From NCBI RefSeq assembly GCF_000196135.1, contig NC_005090.1, positions 1,002,001 to 1,066,000 on the forward strand: a stretch of 64,000 bases of DNA. The letters are read 5' to 3'. The position numbers were made by a program, and so were the translations under genes. Origin of the DNA: Wolinella succinogenes DSM 1740. GTDB lineage: Bacteria; Campylobacterota; Campylobacteria; Campylobacterales; Helicobacteraceae. The notes under the pieces are model-generated. The model saw only the letters and a list, made by a program, of their open reading frames with translations. It searched no databases and was not told the DNA's origin. Below are positions 29,221 to 37,929 of the stretch, piece by piece (position 1 is the stretch's first letter; every line of letters starts with the position of its first letter).

Positions 29221-30048
29221 ATGGCATTTGCATATGATGAATATCTAAGAGTTGACAAGATGCCCACGCTTTGGTGCTGGGGGTGCGGAGATGGCGTGAT
29301 TTTAAAGTCGGTCGTCAGAGCTATTGAGGCGGTTGGCTGGAATATGGATGATGTTTGTGTGGTGAGTGGGATTGGCTGTAGCGGTCGATTCTCCTCTTAT
29401 GTGAATTGCAACACCGTCCACACCACCCACGGTCGTGCGCTAGCCTACGCCACAGGAATCAAGCTCGCCAATCCCACCAAAAAGGTGATCGTGGTCTCAG
29501 GTGATGGCGATGGAATGGCTATTGGCGGAAATCACACGATTCACGCTTGTCGCCGTAATATTGACATCAATTTTATTTTGGTGAACAACTTCATCTACGG
29601 GCTTACTAACTCTCAAACCTCGCCCACCACGCCCAAGGATATGTGGACGGTCACCGCTCAGTATGGCAATGTTGATCCTGAGTTTGACGCGTGCCGACTC
29701 GCTGAAGCTGCGGGAGCGACCTTTATCGCTAGAGAGAGTGTGCTTGACCCTAAAAAGATTGAAAAGGTGCTCACGCAGGGCTTCACCCATGAGGGTTTTA
29801 GCTTTTTTGATATTTTTAGCAACTGCCACATCAATCTTGGGCGCAAAAATAAAATGGGCGAAGCGGTGGAAAATCTCGCATGGATCAAGAGTCGAATCCT
29901 CCCCAAACGCCAATTTGACGAGCTTTCTACCGAGGAGCGCGCGGGCAAATTCCCTACAGGTGTCCTGAAGGCCGATGGGAGCGAGATGGAGTATTGCAAG
30001 GCCTACGCGCAGGTGATTGAGAGAGCGCAAAAGGGGACAAAGCGATGA
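29221..30048 (+). CDS. oorB: 2-oxoglutarate:acceptor oxidoreductase, beta (TPP) subunit
   Basis: The 275-residue TPP- and Fe-S-binding subunit. ATG 29221 follows the oorA stop by one base. Motifs are TLWCWGCGDGVILKS with two cluster cysteines, SGIGCSGRFSSY with a third, and the TPP/Mg motif VSGDGDGMAIGGNH...NNF. It overlaps oorC by ATGA. Confidence 0.96.
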   Translation: MAFAYDEYLRVDKMPTLWCWGCGDGVILKSVVRAIEAVGWNMDDVCVVSGIGCSGRFSSYVNCNTVHTTHGRALAYATGIKLANPTKKVIVVSGDGDGMAIGGNHTIHACRRNIDINFILVNNFIYGLTNSQTSPTTPKDMWTVTAQYGNVDPEFDACRLAEAAGATFIARESVLDPKKIEKVLTQGFTHEGFSFFDIFSNCHINLGRKNKMGEAVENLAWIKSRILPKRQFDELSTEERAGKFPTGVLKADGSEMEYCKAYAQVIERAQKGTKR

Positions 30049-30599
30049 GAACACAGCTACGATTCACGGGCGTAGGAGGACAGGGCGTCCTTTTGGCGGG
30101 TGAGATTTTGGCGGAGGCAAAGATTCGCGATAAAGGCTATGGGGTGAAGGCGGCGACCTACACCTCGCAAGTGCGCGGAGGCCCCACAAAGGTCGATATT
30201 TTACTCGATGATCACGAGATTCTCTATCCCTACGCTAACGAGGGCGAGATTGATTTTATGCTCTCCACAGCGCAAGTGAGCTTTGATCTATTTAAAAGTG
30301 GAATTAAAGAGGGAGGCATGGTTGTCATTGAGCCCAACTTGGTCAAGGTGAGTGAAGAGGATAAAAAGCGACTCCAAATCTTTGAGATTCCCATCATCAC
30401 CATTGCCAAGGAAGAGGTGGGCAATGTCGTGACTCAGTCGGTGGTTGCACTCGCGGTGACGGTGACATTCACGAAGTGCGTGGATAGGGATCTAGTCTAT
30501 GAGACGATGATTGAGAAGGTTCCCGCCAAGGTGGTGGAGCAGAACAAAAAAGCCTTTGAGCTAGGCGAATACTACGCCAAACGCGCCCTAGGGGGATAA
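30045..30599 (+). CDS. oorC: 2-oxoglutarate:acceptor oxidoreductase, gamma subunit
   Basis: A 184-residue gamma subunit with the family start RFTGVGGQGVLLAGEILAEA and the VKAATYTSQVRGGPTKVDILL segment. It likely binds CoA and closes the active site. Last gene of the operon; a hairpin follows directly. Confidence 0.95.
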   Translation: MRTQLRFTGVGGQGVLLAGEILAEAKIRDKGYGVKAATYTSQVRGGPTKVDILLDDHEILYPYANEGEIDFMLSTAQVSFDLFKSGIKEGGMVVIEPNLVKVSEEDKKRLQIFEIPIITIAKEEVGNVVTQSVVALAVTVTFTKCVDRDLVYETMIEKVPAKVVEQNKKAFELGEYYAKRALGG

Positions 30600-30622
30600 G
30601 AGAGGAGCATCCCTCTCCTCTC
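30600..30622. terminator. Hairpin between convergent oorC and dcd
   Basis: GAGAGGAG and CTCCTCTC form an 8-bp stem around a 7-base loop in the 28-bp gap between the two stop codons. There is no U-tract on the plus strand, so it may be a weak or bidirectional terminator. Confidence 0.55.
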
Positions 30623-30627
30623 CCTAG

Positions 30628-31188
30628 TTACTTCAAGATTCTAGGCAGGGTGATTCCCTCTTGTTTTTGATACTTCCCTTTTTTATCTTTGTAACTCACT
30701 TCACAATCCGCATCTCCCTGCAGGAAGAGCACCTGAGCGATCCCTTCATTGGCATAAATTTTGGCAGGCAAAGGGGTAGTGTTGCTGATCTCAATCGTGA
30801 TATGCCCCTCAAACTCAGGCTCAAAAGGGGTGACATTGACGATGATTCCGCATCGAGCGTAGGTGCTTTTCCCCAGGCAGATGGCCAGCACATCGCGGGG
30901 AATTCGAAAATATTCCACGGTGCGAGCTAGTGCGAAAGAGTTAGGGGGAACGATGCAGATATCCCCGATGAAATCCACCACATTGGCCTCATCGAAATTT
31001 TTGGGATCGACTACGGTGGCGTTGATATTGGTGAAGATTTTAAACTCATTGCTCACTCTAATATCATACCCATAGCTGCTAAGCCCGTAACTCACGACAT
31101 TTTTACCCACTTGATTCTCGCAAAAAGGCTCGATCATATTGTGAGGTAGCGCCATGTCTGTGATCCATCTATCTTCTTTGAGTCCCAT
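30628..31188 (-). CDS. dcd: dCTP deaminase
   Basis: Converts dCTP to dUTP for dTMP synthesis; trimeric cytoplasmic enzyme, 186 residues. Motifs are [15 protein letters not shown], the substrate loop [20 protein letters not shown] and [14 protein letters not shown]. It is divergent from accB; dcd-accB-accC adjacency is also found in H. pylori. Confidence 0.96.
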   Translation of the reverse strand: MGLKEDRWITDMALPHNMIEPFCENQVGKNVVSYGLSSYGYDIRVSNEFKIFTNINATVVDPKNFDEANVVDFIGDICIVPPNSFALARTVEYFRIPRDVLAICLGKSTYARCGIIVNVTPFEPEFEGHITIEISNTTPLPAKIYANEGIAQVLFLQGDADCEVSYKDKKGKYQKQEGITLPRILK

Positions 31189-31283
31189 GCTTTCCTCTAT
31201 TTTGGTTTGATACGATTTGTGGTATTATACCGAATTATTCGCCCTGCCAAAGGGCGTTCAAAGACTTCTGCAAAGGCTGTTTC

Positions 31284-31745
31284 ATGAACTTCGACGAAAT
31301 CAAAGAACTTATAGAAATCTTCAATCAAAGTGACGCTTCCAAGCTTCAAATCTCTAAAGATGAGTTCTCCATCAAGCTCGAAAAACCCACCGCTTCCGCT
31401 CCCCTCCAAGTCCCCGCTTACGCCACTCCCGTAGCTCCCTTGGCATTACCCCAAGCCCCTTGCGTTCCTGAGGCGCCTAGAGCGAGCGAATCATCAAACT
31501 CTAGTGGTGAGGCAATCACCTCTCCAATGGTGGGAACCTTTTATCGATGTCCTTCACCCGATGCTCCTGCCTATGTCAATGTGGGTGATAAGGTCAAAAA
31601 AGGGCAGACGCTCGGTATCATCGAGGCGATGAAGATCATGAATGAGATTGAAGCAGAGTTTGATTGCAAGATTCTAGAGATTGTGCCTTCTGATTCTCAG
31701 CCCGTAGAGTATAACTCTAAGCTCTTTATTGTTGAAAGAATCTAA
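31284..31745 (+). CDS. accB: Biotin carboxyl carrier protein of acetyl-CoA carboxylase
   Basis: A 153-residue biotin carrier. The N-terminal helix (MNFDEIKELIEIFNQSDASK) is followed by an Ala/Pro linker (residues 35-75) and the biotinyl domain with the target lysine in IEAMKIMNEIEAE. It feeds malonyl-CoA synthesis. accC starts directly after its stop. Confidence 0.96.
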   Translation: MNFDEIKELIEIFNQSDASKLQISKDEFSIKLEKPTASAPLQVPAYATPVAPLALPQAPCVPEAPRASESSNSSGEAITSPMVGTFYRCPSPDAPAYVNVGDKVKKGQTLGIIEAMKIMNEIEAEFDCKILEIVPSDSQPVEYNSKLFIVERI

Positions 31746-33092
31746 ATGCAAAAGAAGAAGCTAGAGAGGATTCTCATCGCCAATCGAGGCGAGATTTCGC
31801 TTCGAGCGATTCGCACGATTCGCGAGATGGGCAAGAAGTCTATCGCGGTCTATTCTACGGCTGATAGAGAGGCAAACTATCTGGATGTGGCTGACGCTAA
31901 AGTCTGCATCGGAGGGGATAAATCAAGCGAGAGCTATCTTAATATCCCCGCGATTATCTCAGCCGCTGAGCTTTTTGAAGCGGATGCGATCTTCCCTGGA
32001 TATGGCTTTTTGAGTGAAAATCAAAATTTTGTTGAGATTTGTCAGCATCACGGAATCGAATTCATCGGACCCACGCCTGAGGTGATGGTGCTCATGAGTG
32101 ATAAGAGCATGGCCAAAGAGGTGATGAAAAAGGCGGGTGTGCCCGTGATTCCCGGAAGCGAAGGCGCGCTGAGTGGCTACGAAGAGGCCAAAGAAGAGGC
32201 GAAAAAGATCGGCTACCCCGTGATTCTTAAAGCTTCTGCGGGAGGAGGGGGGCGAGGGATGAGAATCGTCGAAAAAGAGGAGAATCTCATCAACTCTTAT
32301 CTAGCCGCCGAGAGTGAAGCCCTAAGTGCCTTTGGCGATGGGACTATCTATATGGAGAAGTTCATCGATAAGCCCAAGCATATCGAGGTGCAGGTGCTTG
32401 CCGATAAGCATGGCAACGCTATTCATGTGGGAGAGCGAGACTGCTCTTTGCAGAGACGCCATCAAAAACTCATCGAAGAATCGCCCGCACTCGCCCTTCT
32501 TCCAGAGACTCGCGAGAAGCTTCTTAAAACCGCCATTGAGGCCACTAAAGCGATCAAGTATGTGGGCGCGGGAACCTTTGAATTTTTGCTTGATTCCAAC
32601 CAAAACTTCTATTTCATGGAGATGAACACTCGACTTCAGGTCGAACATCCTGTGAGCGAGATGGTGAGTGGATTGGATATTGTAGAGTGGATGATTAAAA
32701 TCGCTGAGGGCGAAGAGCTCCCCCCTCAAGAAGAGATTCGCTTTAAAGGTCATGCGATTGAGTGCCGTATCACCGCTGAAGATCCAGAGAAGTTTTTCCC
32801 TTGTCCAGGAAAGATTACCAAATGGATCGCCCCAGGGGGCAACTATGTGCGAGTCGATTCTCACGCCTATGCGGGATATACGGTGCCCATGCATTATGAT
32901 TCGATGATTGGAAAGCTGATCGTTTGGGGTGAGACGCGAGATAGAGCGATCGCTAGGATGGCGCGAGCTTTGAGTGAGTTTAGTGTTGAAGGGATTAGGA
33001 CGACGATCCCTTTCCATCAAAAGATGATGGAAAATGTCGATTTTAAAGAAAGCAAGATTCATACGAAGTATTTGGAACAGAAGGTGCTTTAA
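31746..33092 (+). CDS. accC: Biotin carboxylase subunit of acetyl-CoA carboxylase
   Basis: A 448-residue ATP-grasp enzyme that carboxylates biotin on AccB. Motifs are LIANRGEISLRAIRTI, the glycine loop KASAGGGGRGMRIV, CSLQRRHQKLIEESPA and the metal/active-site EMNTRLQVEHPVSEMV. Full length. Co-transcribed with accB. Confidence 0.97.
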   Translation: MQKKKLERILIANRGEISLRAIRTIREMGKKSIAVYSTADREANYLDVADAKVCIGGDKSSESYLNIPAIISAAELFEADAIFPGYGFLSENQNFVEICQHHGIEFIGPTPEVMVLMSDKSMAKEVMKKAGVPVIPGSEGALSGYEEAKEEAKKIGYPVILKASAGGGGRGMRIVEKEENLINSYLAAESEALSAFGDGTIYMEKFIDKPKHIEVQVLADKHGNAIHVGERDCSLQRRHQKLIEESPALALLPETREKLLKTAIEATKAIKYVGAGTFEFLLDSNQNFYFMEMNTRLQVEHPVSEMVSGLDIVEWMIKIAEGEELPPQEEIRFKGHAIECRITAEDPEKFFPCPGKITKWIAPGGNYVRVDSHAYAGYTVPMHYDSMIGKLIVWGETRDRAIARMARALSEFSVEGIRTTIPFHQKMMENVDFKESKIHTKYLEQKVL

Positions 33093-33143
33093 GGCTCTTA
33101 GACACTCTTGCAAGGAAGCAAGAGCTGAAAAAAGGAGTTTGAT

Positions 33144-33905
33144 ATGAAGATAGGACAATCCCAGACCCTGAGCCAAAACATCAACACCACTCTTGAGAAG
33201 AGCAAGGCCGAGGAAAAAAAGGCGCTTGAGAATCTAATGCTAGAGCGAGCGCTTGGTTCACAAGATGGCGCAAGCCTCATGAGTGCTGATGCGTTAGTGA
33301 GCCAAATCTCCTCCATGATGCAAGGAGTGAAAAACTCCAATGATGCGATCGGAATGCTTCAAATCGCCGATGGCGCCCTGGGAAGTGTCACCGACAGCAC
33401 CGTTCGTCTTAGTGAGCTCTCCGTTGCCATGGGGAATCCAGCGCTAAGCAGTGATCAGCGCTCTATGATCGAAAGCGAAGCCAAGGCGCTAACGCAGAGC
33501 ATGAATGATGCCATGGGACAAGCGACCTTCAATGGAAAGAGCGTCTTTGGCTCTTCGATGAGTTTTGTCACCTCGGACAGCTCTTTGGTTGACATGACGC
33601 TAAACGCTCCCAATACCGCTGGTTTAAGCGTTTTGGATCAGGATTCTATTCAAGATTTCATGAAGCGTGTGGGTCAGGAGCGGGCGAATATCGGCTCCAC
33701 AATCAACGGAATCCAGTCTTTGGTCGATTCTCATCTAACCACGGTCGTCAATCTTAAAAATGCTGAGAGCAACTTGCAGGACAATGATGTGGCTGAGAAC
33801 TACAACGAGCTCAATACGGCCAAAATCAGGGAGGGGGCGGCTCTATACGCCCAAAGCTTCAACGCTCAGTATCTCCAAAGCAAGCTCGGTGCGCTTTTAG
33901 GCTAG
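33144..33905 (+). CDS. flaC: FlaC-like short flagellin homologue
   Basis: A 253-residue protein with only the flagellin D0/D1 ends. The N-terminal part has NSNDAIGMLQIADGALGSV and RLSELSVAM; the C-terminal part has ESNLQDNDVAENYNELNTA and ends LQSKLGALLG. The variable surface domains D2/D3 are absent. Length and layout match C. jejuni FlaC, a flagellin-like protein secreted through the flagellar export system, so I call it a FlaC homologue, not a major filament flagellin. It is 3 bp from pseC, whose product makes the sugar that decorates flagellins in this group. Confidence 0.78.
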   Translation: MKIGQSQTLSQNINTTLEKSKAEEKKALENLMLERALGSQDGASLMSADALVSQISSMMQGVKNSNDAIGMLQIADGALGSVTDSTVRLSELSVAMGNPALSSDQRSMIESEAKALTQSMNDAMGQATFNGKSVFGSSMSFVTSDSSLVDMTLNAPNTAGLSVLDQDSIQDFMKRVGQERANIGSTINGIQSLVDSHLTTVVNLKNAESNLQDNDVAENYNELNTAKIREGAALYAQSFNAQYLQSKLGALLG

Positions 33906-33908
33906 TCA

Positions 33909-35039
33909 TTGCTTCCTTATAGCCGTCAATCCATTTCGCCTGAAGATATTCAGGTGGTCATTGAAGCCCTAAATAGCTCCTTCCTCACCCAAGGTCCAAG
34001 GGTTGAGGCCTTTGAAGAGGCGCTCGCAGATTGCACGGGCGCTAAGTATGCACTAGCGCTCAACTCCGCCACCTCAGCCCTCTACTGCGCCTACGCTGCG
34101 GCAGGAATCAAAGAGGGAGACGAGGTAATCACCACTCCCATTAGCTTTGTTGCGACCTCCAATATGCTCCTTGCACTTGGGGCTAAGCCTATCTTTTGTG
34201 ATGTGAAAGAAGATGGAAACATCGATGAATCGCTTATCCCCTCGCTCATCACCCCCAAGACTAGAGCGATTGTTTCCGTCGATTATTCGGGGAATCCTGT
34301 GGCGTTTGATCGTATCGCCTCTATTGCCAAGACTCACGGGCTTGCCTTTATCTCAGATAGCTCCCATGCGATTGGAGCAGAATTTGGCGGCAAAAGAGTG
34401 GGGGTTTGGGCGGATGCGACTGTTTTTAGCTTCCATGCGATCAAGCCCATCACCACGGGTGAGGGCGGGGCGCTAGTCACTGATGATGAAGCGATCTATG
34501 AGCGAGCCAAACTTTTAAGAAGCCATGGAGTGGAAAAAAAGCGACTTTGGAATAGCGATGTTCACTCTTGGGGGTTTAATTTTAGAATGAGTGACTTTGC
34601 TGCCGCGCTTGGCACTTCGCAGCTCAAACGGCTCTCTAGCTTTATTAAAAGGCGTGAAGAGATTGCTCTTTTTTATGACGATTCCTTTAAAGAATCTCCC
34701 TATTTTACGACTCTTTCACGCTCCAAAGAGGGGAAGAGCTCCCATCATCTCTATCCAATTTTTCTAAAGCAGGAGTTTTGGTGCCCCAAAGAGGAGATTT
34801 TCACTGCTTTGCAAGAGCACGGCTTGGGCGTTCAGGTCCACTACAAGCCCATCCACACCTTCTCTCTTTATGATACGCCTAGAGATTCTCTCTTTTTGCC
34901 CAAGGCAGAGTCCTTTTATCTCTCTGAAATCTCCATTCCCTGCCATCAAGAGATGGGACTTAAAGAGGCCAAAGAGGTAGTAGAGACGCTCTCTAAGGTC
35001 TTTCAAGAGGCCTCTAAACGCTCCTTGTGTGGGGCATAA
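33909..35039 (+). CDS. pseC: UDP-4-amino-4,6-dideoxy-N-acetyl-altrosamine transaminase PseC
   Basis: PLP-dependent DegT/DnrJ/EryC1-family aminotransferase, second step of CMP-pseudaminic acid synthesis, 376 residues. TTG 33909 is the start (MLPYSRQSISPEDIQVV). The PLP lysine is in FSFHAIKPITTGEGGALV, and the aspartate that holds the pyridine nitrogen is in ISDSSHAIGAEF. PseC is the family member expected in flagellated epsilonproteobacteria; a related sugar aminotransferase cannot be fully excluded. It ends the accBC-flaC-pseC run. Confidence 0.88.
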   Translation: MLPYSRQSISPEDIQVVIEALNSSFLTQGPRVEAFEEALADCTGAKYALALNSATSALYCAYAAAGIKEGDEVITTPISFVATSNMLLALGAKPIFCDVKEDGNIDESLIPSLITPKTRAIVSVDYSGNPVAFDRIASIAKTHGLAFISDSSHAIGAEFGGKRVGVWADATVFSFHAIKPITTGEGGALVTDDEAIYERAKLLRSHGVEKKRLWNSDVHSWGFNFRMSDFAAALGTSQLKRLSSFIKRREEIALFYDDSFKESPYFTTLSRSKEGKSSHHLYPIFLKQEFWCPKEEIFTALQEHGLGVQVHYKPIHTFSLYDTPRDSLFLPKAESFYLSEISIPCHQEMGLKEAKEVVETLSKVFQEASKRSLCGA

Positions 35040-35061
35040 TCCTTCTCTTCCTCTTGCTTAC

Positions 35062-35089
35062 TAGACAATTACCAAAATTATTGTAGAAT
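35062..35089 (+). promoter_or_regulatory. Predicted promoter of the chemosensory cluster
   Basis: A -35-like TAGACA at 35062-35067, a 16-bp spacer and TAGAAT at 35084-35089 lie about 70 bp before the CheY-like gene, in the only sizeable gap between pseC and the cluster. Confidence 0.5.
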
Positions 35090-35157
35090 CACTCCTAGTT
35101 AACGAGGCGTTCGCTCTTTCGTGAGGGAGGGTGTTTCGCGCATAAGGAGTGAGAAAT

Positions 35158-35544
35158 ATGGCAAAGCGTGTAGTAATAGTGGACGATTCCAAGACGATTA
35201 TCGCGACTGCTCAAATGGCCGTCGAAGAGATGGTGAATCGCGGTGAGATCAGTTTCGCCTTCTATTATAACCCAGCCGAGCTCTTGGATGATGCAATCGA
35301 AGGAAGCCTTCAGTACGATCTTCTCATTAGCGATATCAATATGCCCCAAATGAACGGATTAGACCTCTCAGCCTCACTAAAAAAAATGGAAACTTTTAAA
35401 AACAAGCCCATCTTGATTCTCACCACAGAGAGCTCAGCGGATATGAAGAGTCGCGGCAAGGCGATTGGAGTCACGGGATGGATGGTGAAGCCCTTTGATG
35501 GGGTGAAGCTCGCCAAGTCGATCCGTATGCTTCTAGGAATCTAA
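35158..35544 (+). CDS. CheY-like single-domain response regulator
   Basis: A 128-residue receiver domain with no output domain. Acidic pocket and phosphoacceptor are RVVIVDDSKT and LLISDINMPQMNG; the conserved T and K are in ILILTTESS and GWMVKPFDG. ATG 35158 is chosen over the upstream GTG because AAGGAG is then well placed. It sits directly before CheW, a STAS-like protein and a CheA, so it is probably the output of that small chemosensory pathway and not the main motor CheY. Confidence 0.92.
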   Translation: MAKRVVIVDDSKTIIATAQMAVEEMVNRGEISFAFYYNPAELLDDAIEGSLQYDLLISDINMPQMNGLDLSASLKKMETFKNKPILILTTESSADMKSRGKAIGVTGWMVKPFDGVKLAKSIRMLLGI

Positions 35545-35546
35545 AG

Positions 35547-36023
35547 ATGGGAGCGATGGAGGCTTCGAGGGCAGGTGTTCGATTTTTGACCTTCTTTTTG
35601 GAGGGAGAACACTATGGAATCGAGATTCATCGCGTCAAAGAGATCATCGCTTGGATCAAAGTGACGAAGATTCCTAAGGCTCCTGCCTATATTCGCGGGG
35701 TGATGAATCTTCGCGGAAATATCATTCCTGTTTTAGATTTGAGGGCAAAATTTGGACTCCCTTTCCGCGAGCCCGATATGCAGACCTCTATTGTCGTCGT
35801 CTCGATTAGCGGAATTAGCATTGGTCTTGTGGTCGATCGAGTGGACGAGGTGATCAACACGGACAAAGAGCACCTCTTTGCTCCTCCCAAATTCAATGCA
35901 AAGATCGATGCGAGTGCGATTAGTCAGATGATTCAGGGGGATTTTGGAGTGGTAGCGGTTTTGTCTCTCGAATCGATTTTTAGCCAAGAAGAGTTGGAGA
36001 AGCTCGACAACGCTCCGCTGTGA
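35547..36023 (+). CDS. cheW: CheW coupling protein
   Basis: A 158-residue scaffold that links chemoreceptors to CheA. Family motifs are FLTFFLEGEHYGIEIHRVKEI, PKAPAYIRGVMNLRGNIIPV and IGLVVDRVDEVI. It follows the response regulator by 2 bp. A second, motor-linked CheW should exist elsewhere in the genome. Confidence 0.94.
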   Translation: MGAMEASRAGVRFLTFFLEGEHYGIEIHRVKEIIAWIKVTKIPKAPAYIRGVMNLRGNIIPVLDLRAKFGLPFREPDMQTSIVVVSISGISIGLVVDRVDEVINTDKEHLFAPPKFNAKIDASAISQMIQGDFGVVAVLSLESIFSQEELEKLDNAPL

Positions 36024-36045
36024 ATTTCTCAACAAGGAGGCTATC

Positions 36046-36306
36046 ATGTTCCATATCGAGGGTGACACGCTTAATCTCTCTTGGGAGATGACGCTTGATG
36101 AAGTCAAAGAGCTCAAAGAGTTCCTTGAAGAGAAGCTCGTCTATATCGAGGCAATCGAGCTTGATGAAGAGGGCGATCCCTCCACCTCATCATTGCTGCA
36201 GCTGCTCTTTAGCGTTAAAAAGAGCAAGCCCGAGATAGTGATTCCTGCGTTAGAGGTAGGGGTGATGCGCTTTGGGCGCTTTGGTAAGATTGGCTGGAGG
36301 GTTTAA
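36046..36306 (+). CDS. Small STAS-like protein in chemosensory cluster
   Basis: An 86-residue protein. The pattern FHIEGDTLNLSWEMTLDEV, then AIELDEEGDPSTSSLLQLLF is like a STAS domain (strand, helix, then D..S.SG.QLL), with S or T at the usual phosphorylation site. STAS proteins occur beside CheA in some chemosensory systems as alternative outputs. Fold assigned by eye only. AAGGAG precedes the ATG. Confidence 0.68.
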   Translation: MFHIEGDTLNLSWEMTLDEVKELKEFLEEKLVYIEAIELDEEGDPSTSSLLQLLFSVKKSKPEIVIPALEVGVMRFGRFGKIGWRV

Positions 36307-36311
36307 AGAGC

Positions 36312-36623
36312 GTGGATAAAGCAAAACTCAAAGAGATATTCATCGAAGAAGCGGGCGAGATCATTGAGAAGCTTGATGTGGAGATTATCAATCTTGAAGA
36401 GAATCCTTCGGATAAAAATCTCCTCAATGAGCTTTTTAGGGGAGTGCACACGCTCAAAGGGAGCGCAAACTCATTTGGATTTAAAAGGTTGGGCGAATTT
36501 GTCCACGGCTTTGAGGATATTTTAGACTTTTATCGTAACGCCTCCACCCCTCCAAAGGCACGAGCCATTGACCTCTTTTTGCAATCCGTGGATGTGATCA
36601 AAGAGATTTTTGAGTTAGAGATC
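36312..36623 (+). pseudogene. cheA: cheA fragment: Hpt domain only, cut by insertion sequence
   Basis: A GTG at 36312 opens a frame encoding an Hpt domain (MDKAKLKEIFIEEAGEIIEK...) with the phosphoacceptor histidine in LFRGVHTLKGSANSFGF. After about 104 residues the frame enters the insertion sequence and stops at 36,686. The dimerisation, kinase and CheW-binding domains expected of CheA are missing from this window. The DNA beyond the element encodes the end of a different kinase, so the missing part was not just displaced to the other side. It may lie beyond the right edge next to the second element copy, or be lost. As it stands the cluster has no kinase. Confidence 0.85.
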
Positions 36624-37929
36624 TATACTGCCACCATTTGTCAAGACAACTTTTTGAGAATTCATCTTCCAGCCTCTAGCCTTTAATTTAAGCAACGTTT
36701 TTCAACCCTTCTAGATAAACATTCATGGGCTTTTGATAATTTAGTGCTGAATGAAATCTATTGTGATTGTAAAAATTGATATATCTTGAAACCTTAAATC
36801 TGAGATCTGAAATAGAGCTATACTCATTGATATAGATTTCATCATATTTTAAAGTCCTAAAAAATCTCTCAATGGCAATATTATCAATGGATCTGCCTTT
36901 ACCGTTCATAGAGATTTGAATGTTGTGTTTCTTGAGAAGTTCTGTATGTTCATGGCTGGTATATTGGCTACCTTGGTCGGAGTTGAATATTACAGGAATG
37001 TCATATTTTTCAATGGCTTCTTTTAAAACATCTGTTACAAGAGATGTATCCATAGTTGTTGATATTTTCCATGAGAGTATCGTTTTACTGTGCCAATCAA
37101 TAATGGCGCACAAATACACGAAACCACCCTTGATTGGGATATAGGTAATATCTCCACTCCAAACCTGATTGGCTCTGTTAATTTCAAGCTCTCGTAGTAG
37201 ATATGGATAGATTTTATGTTTATAGTTTTTAATGGATGTGTGTCGTTTCTTTTTTGGAAAGATTGCCTGTATCCCCATAGTGTTCATTAGCTTATTGACT
37301 TTATTTACACCAATTGAAAATCCATCTTCCAAAAGCTGCCTATGCATAAACCGATAGCCATAGGTTGAGGATATATCAGTATATATCTCATCTATCCTTT
37401 TCATGATTTTTAAATCATTGTCTGATATGGGTTTAGGTTCATAATAAAGGGTTGAGCGATTTAAATCTATTATTTCACATTGTCTTGCCATGGAGAGATT
37501 CTTTAGCTTGGGTGTGACAAGATCTTTTTTATTTGATAAGCCCAAGCTCTTTAGCTTTCCCACTGCCCAATCCCTCTCTATGGTTGTTTTTCCTAATTTC
37601 TTTGCTAGAGCATCATTCTCTGTTTTTAGCTCTTCTATCTCATCTTTATAGGCTTTAGTAGCCGAACCTACATCAAATACTAGTGATGCATTCTCTAAAA
37701 ACTGCTTTTTCCAATCAATGAGACTTTTTGGTGTAATCTCATATTTACTGGCAATCTGTGCTACAGTCTCTTCGCCACCTAGTAATTCTAAGACAACTCT
37801 AGTTTTAAATTCTGCACTATAGCTTTTTCTTTTTCTACTCATTTTTTCCTCTCCTAAATCTTTAGAAAATTCTACCATTTAGGAAGATAAACCTTTCAAT
37901 TTATTGTCTTGAATTTTAGTGGCAGTATA
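36624..37929 (-). mobile_element. IS3-family insertion sequence, copy 1 (complete)
   Basis: A 1.3-kb element. The left end begins TATACTGCCACC and the right end is the inverse (GTGGCAGTATA), giving matching terminal inverted repeats that continue imperfectly (TTGTCAAGACAA against TTCAAGACAA). With the family's usual TG...CA ends the element would be 36,629-37,924. No target duplication is evident outside TATAC/GTATA, which occurs beside both copies and is probably part of the element. It may be IS1302, described from W. succinogenes, but I cannot check this. Confidence 0.85.
36688..37842 (-). CDS. IS3-family transposase, single continuous frame
   Basis: DDE transposase of 384 residues. The N-terminal helix-turn-helix (SAEFKTRVVLELLGGEETVAQIASKYEI) and leucine-zipper-like segment correspond to OrfA; the rve integrase core corresponds to OrfB. 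Catalytic residues are in SGDITYIP, FNSDQGSQYTS and AIERFFRTLKYDEI. ATG 37842 follows GGAGAGG. Most IS3 elements split this protein into two frames joined by frameshifting; here it is one frame. It looks intact and probably active. Confidence 0.93.
   Translation of the reverse strand: MSRKRKSYSAEFKTRVVLELLGGEETVAQIASKYEITPKSLIDWKKQFLENASLVFDVGSATKAYKDEIEELKTENDALAKKLGKTTIERDWAVGKLKSLGLSNKKDLVTPKLKNLSMARQCEIIDLNRSTLYYEPKPISDNDLKIMKRIDEIYTDISSTYGYRFMHRQLLEDGFSIGVNKVNKLMNTMGIQAIFPKKKRHTSIKNYKHKIYPYLLRELEINRANQVWSGDITYIPIKGGFVYLCAIIDWHSKTILSWKISTTMDTSLVTDVLKEAIEKYDIPVIFNSDQGSQYTSHEHTELLKKHNIQISMNGKGRSIDNIAIERFFRTLKYDEIYINEYSSISDLRFKVSRYINFYNHNRFHSALNYQKPMNVYLEGLKNVA

Noticed and set aside
29497-30054. 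185-codon minus-strand frame antisense to oorB
   Set aside because: Covers strongly conserved oorB codons; no promoter or ribosome site; shadow of codon bias.
36624-37929. TATA as a 4-bp target duplication of the insertion sequence
   Set aside because: TATA is self-complementary and also flanks copy 2, so it more likely belongs to the element ends; the two flanks are unrelated genes.
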